Below are positions 51,501 to 62,109 of a stretch of 64,000 nt of DNA, piece after piece (within the stretch, counting starts at the first letter, position 1; each line of letters starts with the position of its first letter). The position numbers and the translations under genes are program-made. The notes below the pieces were generated by a model. It saw nothing but the letters and a program-made list of their open reading frames with translations, did not search any database and was not told the origin of the DNA. This stretch comes from Eutreptiella sp. 'Long Island Sound 2002' (Eukaryota; Euglenozoa; Euglenophyceae; Eutreptiales; Eutreptiaceae): contig CAXIWF010000012.1 in the NCBI GenBank assembly GCA_964036045.1, forward strand, positions 225,990 through 289,989, in the 5' to 3' direction.

Positions 51501-52370
51501 ATTCTCGGAAAATTCTCGGAAAATTCTCGGAAAATTCTCGGAAAATTCTCGGAAAATTCTCGGAAAATTCTCGGAAAATTCTCCCAAAGTTCTCGGAAAA
51601 TTCTCGGAAAATTCTCGGAAAATTCTCGGAAAATTCTCGGAAAATTCTCGGAAAATTCTCGGAAAATTCTCGGAAAATTCTCGGAAAATTCTCGGAAAAT
51701 TCTCGGAAAATTCTCAGAAAATTCTCGGAAAATTCTCGGAAAATTCTCGGAAAATTCTCGGAAAATTCTCGGAAAGTTCTCGGAAAATTCTCGGAAAATT
51801 CTCGGAAAATTCTCGGAAAATTCTCGGAAAATTCTCGGAAAATTCTCGGAAAATTCTCGGAAAATTCTTGGAAAATTCTCAGAAAATTCTCGGAAAATTC
51901 TCGGAAAATTCTCGGAAAATTCTCAGAAAATTCTCGGAAAATTCTCGGAAAGTTCTCGGAAAATTGACGGAAAATTCTCGGAAAATTCTCGGAAATTCTC
52001 GGAAAATTCTCGGAAAATTCTCAGAAAATTCTCAGAAAATTCTCGGAAAATTCTCGGAAAATTCTCGGAAAATTCTCGGAAAATTGACGGAAAATTCTCG
52101 GAAAATTCTCGGAAAATTCTCGGAAAATTCTCGGAAAATTCTCCGAAAATTCTCGGAAAATTGACGGAAAATTCTCGGAAAATACTCGAAAAATTCTCCG
52201 AAAATTCTCGGAAAATTCTCGGAAAATTCTCGGAAAATTCTCGGAAAATTCTCGGAAAATTCTCGGAAAACTCTCGGAAAATTCTCGGAAAATTGACGGA
52301 AAACTCTCGGAAAATTGTCGGAAAATTCTCGGAAAATTCTCGGAAAATTCTCGGAAAATTCTCGGAAAAT
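45370..52370 (+). repeat. Large segmental duplication, right copy (about 7.0 kb)
   Basis: Partner of 35,800-43,500. It keeps the rare 10-bp contraction GGAAAATTCT (47,681-47,690; partner at 38,110), the TTTTCAGG and GGAAGATTC units near 48,140 and 48,160 (partners near 38,560 and 38,575), CTAAG near 51,196 (partner near 41,777) and CTCGCAAAG near 51,065 (partner near 41,647). A TTTTCAGG pair at about 49,008 and 49,050 is an extra local expansion in this copy. Confidence 0.85.
47682..47699 (+). promoter_or_regulatory. Exact four-box heat-shock-element-like site
   Basis: Homologous to 38,101-38,118, carried by the large segmental duplication (offset 9,581). GAA at 47,682, TTC at 47,687, GAA at 47,692 and TTC at 47,697 are in exact 5-bp alternation because the monomer lost one base. 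Confidence 0.3.
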
Positions 52371-55300
52371 TGACGGAAAATTCTCTGAAAATTCTCGGAA
52401 AATTCTCGGAAACTTCTCGGAAAATTCTCGGAAAATTCCCGGAAAATTCTCGGAAAATTCTCGGAAAATTCTCGGAAAATTCTCGGAAAATTCTCGGAAA
52501 ATTCTCGGAAAATTCTCGGAAAATTCTCGGAAAATTCTCAGAAAATTCTCAGAAAATTCTCGGAAAATTCTCGGAAAATTCTCGGAAAATTCTCGGAAAA
52601 TTGACGGAAAATTCTCGGAAAATTCTCGGAAAATTCTCAGAAAATTCTCGGAAAATTCTCGGAAAAGTCTCGGAAAATTCTCGGAAAATTTTCGGAAAAT
52701 TCTCGGAAAATTCTCGGAAAATTGACGGAAAATTCTCGGAAAATTCTCAGAAAATTCTCGGAAAATTCTCGGAAAATTGACGGAAAACTCTCGGAAAATT
52801 GTCGGAAAATTCTCGGAAAATTCTCGGAAAATTCTCTGAAAATTCTCGGAAAATTCTCGGAAACTTCTCGGAAAATTCTCGGAAAATTCCCGGAAAATTC
52901 TCGGAAAATTCTCCGAAAATTCTCGGAAAATTCTCGGAAAATTCTCGGAAAATTCTCGGAAAATTCTCGGAAAATTCTCGGAAAATTCTCGGAAAATTCT
53001 CAGAAAATTCTCAGAAAATTCTCGGAAAATTCTCGGAAAATTCTCGGAAAATTCTCGGAAAATTGACGGAAAATTCTCGGAAAATTTCTCGGAAAATTCT
53101 CAGAAAATTCTCGGAAAATTCTCGGAAAATTCTCGGAAAATTCTCGGAAAATTTTCGGAAAATTCTCGGAAAATTCTCGGAAAATTGACGGAAAATTCTC
53201 GGAAAATTCTCAGAAAATTCTCGGAAAATTCTCGGAAAATTCTCGGAAAATTCTCGGAAAATTTTCGGAAAATTCTCGGAAAATTCTCAGAAAATTCTCG
53301 GAAAATTCTCGGAAAATTCTCGGAAAATTCTCGGAAAATTCTCGGAAAATTCTCAGAAATTTCTCGGAAATTCTCGGATAATTCTCGGAAAATTCTCAGA
53401 AAATTCTCGGAAAATTCTCGGAAAATTCTCAGAAGATTCTCGGAAAGTTCTCGGAAAATTCTCGGAAAATTCTCGGAAAATTCTCGGAAAATTCTCGGAA
53501 AATTCTCGGAAAATTCTCGGAAAATTCTCGGAAAATTATCGGAAAATTCTCGGAAAATTCTCGGAAAAATCTCGGAAAATTCTCGGAAAATTCTCGGAAA
53601 ATTCTCAGAAAATTCTCGGAAAATTCTCGGAAAATTCTCGGAAAATTCTCGGAAAATTCTCGGAAAATTCTCGGAAAATTCTCGGAAAATTCTCGGAAAA
53701 TTCTCGGAAAATTCTCGGAAAATTGACGGAAAATTCTCGGAAAATTCTCGGAAAATTCTCGGAAAATTCTCGGAAAATTCTGGGAAAATTCTCGGAAAAT
53801 TCTCGGAAAATTCTCGGAAAATTCTCGGAAAATTCTCGGAAAATTCTCGAAAATTCTCAGAAAATTCTCGGAAAATTCTCGGAAAATTCTCGGAAAATTC
53901 TCGGAAAATTGACGGAAAATTCTCGGAAAATTCTCGGAAAATTCTCGGAAAATTCTCGGAAAATTCTCGGAAAATTCTCGGAAAATTCTCGGAAAATTCT
54001 CGGAAAATTCTCGGAAAATTCTCGGAAAATTGACGAAAAACTCTCGGAAAATTCTCGGAAAATTCTCGGAAAATTCTCGGAAAATTCTCGGAAAATTCTC
54101 GGAAAATTCTCGGAAAATTCTCGGAAAATTCTCGGAAAATTCTCGGAAAATTCTCGGAAAATTCTCGGAAAATTGACGGAAAATTCTCGGAAAATTCTCG
54201 AAAAATTCTCGAAAAATTCTCGGAAAATTCTCGGAAAATTCTCGGAAAATTCTCGGAAAATTCTCGGAAAATTCTCGGAAAATTCTCGGAAAATTCTCGG
54301 AAAATTCTCGGAAAATTGACGGAAAATTCTCGGAAAATTCTCGGAAAATTCTCGGAAAATTCTCGGAAAATTCTCGGAAAATTCTCGGAAAATTCTCGGA
54401 AAATTCTCGGAAAATTCTCGGAAAATTCTCGGAAAATTCTCGGAAAATTCTCGGAAAATTCCCGGAAAATTCTCGGAAAATTCTCGGAAAATTCTCGGAA
54501 AATTCTCGGAAAATTCTCGGAAAATTCTCGGAAAATTCTCGGAAAATTCTCGGAAAATTCTCGGAAAATTCTCGGAAAATTCTCGGAAAATTCTCGGAAA
54601 ATTCTCGGAAAATTGACGAAAAACTCTCGGAAAATTCTCGGAAAATTCTCGGAAAATTCTCGGAAAATTCTCGGAAAATTCTCGGAAAATTCTCGGAAAA
54701 TTCTCGGAAAATTCTCGGAAAATTCTCGGAAAATTCTCGGAAAATTCTCGGAAAATTCTCGGAAAATTGACGGAAAATTCTCGGAAAATTCTCGAAAAAT
54801 TCTCGGAAAATTCTCGGAAAATTCTCGGAAAATTCTCGGAAAATTCTCGGAAAATTCTCGGAAAATTCTCGGAAAATTCTCGGAAAATTCTCGGAAAATT
54901 CTCGGAAAATTGACGGAAAATTCTCGGAAAATTCTCGGAAAATTCTCGGAAAATTCTCGGAAAATTCTCGGAAAATTCTCGGAAAATTCTCGGAAAATTC
55001 TCGGAAAATTCTCGGAAAATTCTCGGAAAATTCTCGGAAAATTCTCGGAAAATTCTCGGAAAATTCTCGGAAAATTCCCGGAAAATTCTCGGCAAATTCT
55101 CGGAAAATTCTCGGAAAATTCTCGGAAAATTCTCGGAAAATTCTCGGAAAATTCTCGGAAAATCCTCGGAAAATTCTCGGAAAATTCTCGGAAAATTCTC
55201 GGAAAATTGACGGAAAATTCTCGGAAAATTCTCGGAAAATTCTCAGAAAATTCTCGGAAAATTCTCGGAAAATTCTCGGAAAATTCTCGGAAAATTTTCG

Positions 55301-58300
55301 GAAAATTCTCGGAAAATTCTCGGAAAATTGACGGAAAATTCTCGGAAAATTCTCAGAAAATTCTCGGAAAATTCTCGGAAAATTCTCGGAAAATTCTCGG
55401 AAAATTCTCGGAAAATTCTCAGAAAATTCTCGGAAATTCTCGGATAATTCTCGGAAAATTCTCAGAAAATTCTCGGAAAATTCTCGGAAAATTCTCAGAA
55501 AATTCTCGGAAAGTTCTCGGAAAATTCTCGGAAAATTCTCGGAAAATTCTCGGAAAATTCTCGGAAAATTCTCGGAAAATTCTCGGAAAATTATCGAAAA
55601 AAATTCTCGGAAAATTCTCGGAAAAATCTCGGAAAATTCTCGGAAAATTCTCGGAAAATTCTCGGAAAATTGACGGAAAATTCTCGGAAAATTCTCGGAA
55701 AATTCTCGGAAAATTCTCGGAAAATTCTCCGAAAATTCTCGGAAAATTGACGGAAAATTCTCGGAAAATACTCGAAAAATTCTCCGAAAATTCTCGGAAA
55801 ATTCTCGGAAAATTCTCGGAAAATTCTCGGAAAATTCTCGGAAAATTCTCGGAAAACTCTCGGAAAATTCTCGGAAAATTGACGGAAAACTCTCGGAAAA
55901 TTGTCGGAAAATTCTCGGAAAATTCTCGGAAAATTCTCGGAAAATTCTCGGAAAATTGACGGAAAATTCTCTGAAAATTCTCGGAAAATTCTCGGAAACT
56001 TCTCGGAAAATTCTCGGAAAATTCCCGGAAAATTCTCGGAAAATTCTCGGAAAATTCTCGGAAAATTCTCGGAAAATTCTCGGAAAATTCTCGGAAAATT
56101 CTCGGAAAATTCTCGGAAAATTCTCGGAAAATTCTCAGAAAATTCTCAGAAAATTCTCGGAAAATTCTCGGAAAATTCTCGGAAAATTCTCGGAAAATTG
56201 ACGGAAAATTCTCGGAAAATTCTCGGAAAATTCTCAGAAAATTCTCGGAAAATTCTCGGAAAAGTCTCGGAAAATTCTCGGAAAATTTTCGGAAAATTCT
56301 CGGAAAATTCTCGGAAAATTGACGGAAAATTCTCGGAAAATTCTCAGAAAATTCTCGGAAAATTCTCGGAAAATTGACGGAAAACTCTCGGAAAATTGTC
56401 GGAAAATTCTCGGAAAATTCTCGGAAAATTCTCGGAAAATTCTCGGAAAATTGACGGAAAATTCTCTGAAAATTCTCGGAAAATTCTCGGAAACTTCTCG
56501 GAAAATTCTCGGAAAATTCCCGGAAAATTCTCGGAAAATTCTCCGAAAATTCTCGGAAAATTCTCGGAAAATTCTCGGAAAATTCTCGGAAAATTCTCGG
56601 AAAATTCTCGGAAAATTCTCGGAAAATTCTCAGAAAATTCTCAGAAAATTCTCGGAAAATTCTCGGAAAATTCTCGGAAAATTCTCGGAAAATTGACGGA
56701 AAATTCTCGGAAAATTTCTCGGAAAATTCTCAGAAAATTCTCGGAAAATTCTCGGAAAATTCTCGGAAAATTCTCGGAAAATTTTCGGAAAATTCTCGGA
56801 AAATTCTCGGAAAATTGACGGAAAATTCTCGGAAAATTCTCAGAAAATTCTCGGAAAATTCTCGGAAAATTCTCGGAAAATTCTCGGAAAATTTTCGGAA
56901 AATTCTCGGAAAATTCTCAGAAAATTCTCGGAAAATTCTCGGAAAATTCTCGGAAAATTCTCGGAAAATTCTCGGAAAATTCTCAGAAATTTCTCGGAAA
57001 TTCTCGGATAATTCTCGGAAAATTCTCAGAAAATTCTCGGAAAATTCTCGGAAAATTCTCAGAAGATTCTCGGAAAGTTCTCGGAAAATTCTCGGAAAAT
57101 TCTCGGAAAATTCTCGGAAAATTCTCGGAAAATTCTCGGAAAATTCTCGGAAAATTCTCGGAAAATTATCGGAAAATTCTCGGAAAATTCTCGGAAAAAT
57201 CTCGGAAAATTCTCGGAAAATTCTCGGAAAATTCTCAGAAAATTCTCGGAAAATTCTCGGAAAATTCTCGGAAAATTCTCGGAAAATTCTCGGAAAATTC
57301 TCGGAAAATTCTCGGAAAATTCTCGGAAAATTCTCGGAAAATTCTCGGAAAATTGACGGAAAATTCTCGGAAAATTCTCGGAAAATTCTCGGAAAATTCT
57401 CGGAAAATTCTGGGAAAATTCTCGGAAAATTCTCGGAAAATTCTCGGAAAATTCTCGGAAAATTCTCGGAAAATTCTCGGAAAATTCTCGGAAAATTCTC
57501 GGAAAATTCTAGGAAAATTCTCGGAAAATTCTCGGAAAATTCCCGGAAAATTCTCGGAAAATTCTCGGAAAATTCTCGGAAAATTCTCGGAAAATTCTCG
57601 GAAAATTCTCGGAAAATTCTCGGAAAATTCTCGGAAAATTCTCGGAAAATTCTCGGAAAATTCTCGGAAAATTCTCGGAAAATTGACGGAAAATTCTCGG
57701 AAAATTCTCGGAAAATTCTCAGAAAATTCTCAGAAAATTCTCGGAAAATTCTCGGAAAATTCTCGGAAAATTCTCGGAAAATTGACGGAAAATTCTCGGA
57801 AAATTCTCGGAAAATTCTCGGAAAATTCTCGGAAAATTCTCGGAAAATTCTCGGAAAATTCTCGGAAAATTCTCGGAAAATTCTCGGAAAATTCTCGGAA
57901 AATTGACGAAAAACTCTCGGAAAATTCTCGGAAAATTCTCGGAAAATTCTCGGAAAATTCTCGGAAAATTCTCGGAAAATTCTCGGAAAATTCTCGGAAA
58001 ATTCTCGGAAAATTCTCGGAAAATTCTCGGAAAATTCTCGGAAAATTGACGGAAAATTCTCGGAAAATTCTCGAAAAATTCTCGAAAAATTCTCGGAAAA
58101 TTCTCGGAAAATTCTCGGAAAATTCTCGGGAAAATTCTCGGAAAATTCTCGGAAAATTCTCGGAAAATTCTCGGAAAATTCTCGGAAAATTGACGGAAAA
58201 TTCTCGGAAAATTCTCGGAAAATTCTCGGAAAATTCTCGGAAAATTCTCGGAAAATTCTCGGAAAATTCTCGGAAAATTCTCGGAAAATTCTCGGAAAAT

Positions 58301-59515
58301 TCTCGGAAAATTCTCGGAAAATTCTCGGAAAATTCTCGGAAAATTCCCGGAAAATTCTCGGAAAATTCTCGGAAAATTCTCGGAAAATTCTCGGAAAATT
58401 CTCGGAAAATTCTCGGAAAATTCTCGGAAAATTCTCGGAAAATTCTCGGAAAATTCTCGGAAAATTCTCGGAAAATTCTCGGAAAATTCTCGGAAAATTC
58501 TCGGAAAATTGACGAAAAACTCTCGGAAAATTCTCGGAAAATTCTCGGAAAATTCTCGGAAAATTCTCGGAAAATTCTCGGAAAATTCTCGGAAAATTCT
58601 CGGAAAATTCTCGGAAAATTCCCCGAAAATTCTCGGAAAATTCTCGGAAAATTGACGGAAAATTCTCGGAAAATTCTCGAAAAATTCTCGGAAAATTCTC
58701 GGAAAATTCTCGGAAAATTCTCGGAAAATTCTCGGAAAATTCTCGGAAAATTCTCGGAAAATTCTCGGAAAATTCTCGGAAAATTCTCGGAAAATTGACG
58801 GAAAATTCTCGGAAAATTCTCGGAAAATTCTCGGAAAATTCTCGGAAAATTCTCGGAAAATTCTCGGAAAATTCTCGGAAAATTCTCGGAAAATTCTCGG
58901 AAAATTCTCGGAAAATTCTCGGAAAATTCTCGGAAAATTCTCGGAAAATTCTCGGAAAATTCCCGGAAAATTCTCGGCAAATTCTCGGAAAATTCTCGGA
59001 AAATTCTCGGAAAATTCTCGGAAAATTCTCGGAAAATTCTCGGAAAATCCTCGGAAAATTCTCGGAAAATTCTCGGAAAATTCTCGGAAAATTGACGGAA
59101 AATTCTCGGAAAATTCTCGGAAAATTCTCAGAAAATTCTCGGAAAATTCTCGGAAAATTCTCGGAAAATTCTCGGAAAATTTTCGGAAAATTCTCGGAAA
59201 ATTCTCGGAAAATTGACGGAAAATTCTCGGAAAATTCTCAGAAAATTCTCGGAAAATTCTCGGAAAATTCTCGGAAAATTCTCGGAAAATTCTCGGAAAA
59301 TTCTCAGAAAATTCTCGGAAATTCTCGGATAATTCTCGGAAAATTCTCAGAAAATTCTCGGAAAATTCTCGGAAAATTCTCAGAAAATTCTCGGAAAGTT
59401 CTCGGAAAATTCTCGGAAAATTCTCGGAAAATTCTCGGAAAATTCTCGGAAAATTCTCGGAAAATTCTCGGAAAATTATCGGAAAATTCTCGGAAAATTC
59501 TCGGAAAAATCTCGG
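52045..59515 (+). repeat. 3.6-3.9-kb tandem duplication
   Basis: The copies abut, about 52,045-55,630 and 55,631-59,515. Offsets start at 3,586 bp (TTGAC 52,086/55,672; CTCCG 52,143/55,729; TTGTC 52,315/55,901), pass 3,597 and 3,630 (TTGAC 53,185/56,815 and 53,723/57,353), and reach 3,873-3,885 by 54.0-55.1 kb. A 243-bp difference lies between 53.75 and 54.03 kb, where the left copy has a 10-bp GAAAATTCTC unit and the right copy has extra monomers including CTAGG near 57,510. The duplicated GGAAAATTTCTC 12-bp unit (53,080 and 56,710) confirms homology. Confidence 0.87.
53839..53856 (+). promoter_or_regulatory. Exact four-box heat-shock-element-like site
   Basis: Here a 10-bp unit GAAAATTCTC lost one G. 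GAA at 53,839, TTC at 53,844, GAA at 53,849 and TTC at 53,854 form the canonical spacing. It arose independently of the sites at 38.1 and 47.7 kb, because a different base is missing and the surrounding block differs. Confidence 0.3.
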
Positions 59516-62080
59516 AAAAATCTCGGAAAATTCTCGGAAAATTCTCAGAAAATTCTCGGAAAATTCTCGGAAAATTCTCGGAAAATTCTCGGAAAATTCT
59601 CGGAAAATTCTCGGAAAATTCTCGGAAAATTCTCGGAAAATTCTCGGAAAATTCTCGGAAAATTCTCGGAAAATTGACGGAAAATTGACGGAAAATTCTC
59701 GGAAAATTCTCGGAAAATTCTCGGAAAATTCTCGGAAAATTCTCGGAAAATTCTCGGAAAATTCTCGGAAAATTCTCGGAAAATTCTTGGAAAATTCTCG
59801 GAAAATTCTCGGAAAATTCTCGGAAAATTCTCGGAAAATTCTCGGAAAATTCTCGGAAAATTCCCGGAAAATTCTCGGAAAATTCTCGGAAAATTCTCGG
59901 AAAATTCTCGGAAAATTCTCGGAAAATTCTCGGAAAATTCTCGGAAAATTCTCGGAAAATTCTCGGAAAATTGACGGAAAATTCTCGGAAAATTCTCGGA
60001 AAATTCTCGGAAAATTCTCGCAAAATTCTCAGAAAATTCTCGTAAAATTCTCGGAAAATTGACGAAAAACTCTCGGAAAATTCTCGGAAAATTCTCGGAA
60101 AATTCTCGGAAAATTCTCGGAAAATTCTCGGAAAATTCTCGGAAAATTCTCGGAAAATTCTCGGAAAATTCTCGGAAAATTCTCGGAAAATTCTCGGAAA
60201 ATTGACGGAAAATTCTCGGAAAATTCTCGAAAAATTCTCGAAAAATTCTCGGAAAATTCTCGGAAAATTCTCGGAAAATTCTCGGAAAATTCTCGGAAAA
60301 TTCTCGGAAAATTCTCGGAAAATTCTCGGAAAATTCTCGGAAAATTGACGGAAAATTCTCGGAAAATTCTCGGAAAATTCTCGGAAAATTCTCGGAAAAT
60401 TCTCGGAAAATTCTCGGAAAATTCTCGGAAAATTCTCGGAAAATTCTCGGAAAATTCTCGGAAAATTCTCGGAAAATTCTCGGAAAATTCCCGGAAAATT
60501 CTCGGAAAATTCTCGGAAAATTCTCGGAAAATTGACGAAAAACTCTCGGAAAATTCTCGGAAAATTCTCGGAAAATTCTCGGAAAATTCTCGGAAAATTC
60601 TCGGAAAATTCTCGGAAAATTCTCGGAAAATTCTCGGAAAATTCTCGGAAAATTCTCGGAAAATTCTCGGAAAATTCTCGGAAAATTGACGGAAAATTCT
60701 CGGAAAATTCTCGAAAAATTCTCGGAAAATTCTCGGAAAATTCTCGGAAAATTCTCGGAAAATTCTCGGAAAATTCTCGGAAAATTCTCGGAAAATTCTC
60801 GGAAAATTCTCGGAAAATTCTCGGAAAATTGACGGAAAATTCTCGGAAAATTCTCGGAAAATTCTCGGAAAATTCTCGGAAAATTCTCGGAAAATTCTCG
60901 GAAAATTCTCGGAAAATTCTCGGAAAATTCTCGGAAAATTCTCGGAAAATTCTCGGAAAATTCTCGGAAAATTCTCGGAAAATTCCCGGAAAATTCTCGG
61001 CAAATTCTCGGAAAATTCTCGGAAAATTCTCGGAAAATTCTCGGAAAATTCTCGGAAAATTCTCGGAAAATCCTCGGAAAATTCTCGGAAAATTCTCGGA
61101 AAATTCTCGGAAAATTGACGGAAAATTCTCGGAAAATTCTCGGAAAATTCTCCGAAAATTCTCGGAAAATTCTCGGAAAATTCTCGGAAAATTCTCGGAA
61201 AATTTTCGGAAAATTCTCGGAAAATTCTCGGAAAATTGACGGAAAATTCTCGGAAAATTCTCAGAAAATTCTCGGAAAATTCTCGGAAAATTCTCGGAAA
61301 ATTCTCGGAAAATTCTCGGAAAATTCTCAGAAAATTCTCGGAAATTCTCGGATAATTCTCGGAAAATTCTCAGAAAATTCTCGGAAAATTCTCGGAAAAT
61401 TCTCAGAAAATTCTCGGAAAGTTCTCGGAAAATTCTCGGAAAATTCTCGGAAAATTCTCGGAAAATTCTCGGAAAATTCTCGGAAAATTCTCGGAAAATT
61501 ATCGGAAAATTCTCGGAAAATTCTCGGAAAAATCTCGGAAAAATCTCGGAAAATTCTCGGAAAATTCTCAGAAAATTCTCGGAAAATTCTCGGAAAATTC
61601 TCGGAAAATTCTCGGAAAATTCTCGGAAAATTCTCGGAAAATTCTCGGAAAATTCTCGGAAAATTCTCGGAAAATTCTCGGAAAAATTCTCGGAAAATTG
61701 ACGGAAAATTCTCGGAAAATTCTCGGAAAATTCTCGGAAAATTCTCGGAAAATTCTCGGAAAATTCTCGGAAAATTCTCGGAAAATTCTCGGAAAATTCT
61801 CGGAAAATTCTTGGAAAATTCTCGGAAAATTCTCGGAAAATTCTCGGAAAATTCTCGGAAAATTCTCGGAAAATTCTCGGAAAATTCCCGGAAAATTCTC
61901 GGAAAATTCTCGGAAAATTCTCGGAAAATTCTCGGAAAATTCTCGGAAAATTCTCGGAAAATTCTCGGAAAATTCTCGGAAAATTCTCGGAAAATTGACG
62001 GAAAATTCTCGGAAAATTCTCGGAAAATTCTCGGAAAATTCTCGCAAAATTCTCAGAAAATTCTCAGAAAATTCTCGGAA
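58490..62080 (+). repeat. 1.57-kb block repeated at 2,023-2,024 bp
   Basis: About 58,490-60,057 matches 60,510-62,080. TTGAC-GAAAAACTC is at 58,511 and 60,534, the rare GGCAAATTC unit near 58,977 and 61,000 (a third related copy near 55,092), GATAATTC near 59,327 and 61,350, TTATCGG near 59,478 and 61,501, and the CTCGCAAAATTC unit near 60,019 and 62,043. The second copy has a 12-bp unit near 61,682 and a single TTGAC at 61,698 where the first has a double TTGAC at 59,675/59,686. Confidence 0.86.
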
Positions 62081-62109
62081 AATTCTCGGAAAATTCTCGG
62101 AAAATTCTC

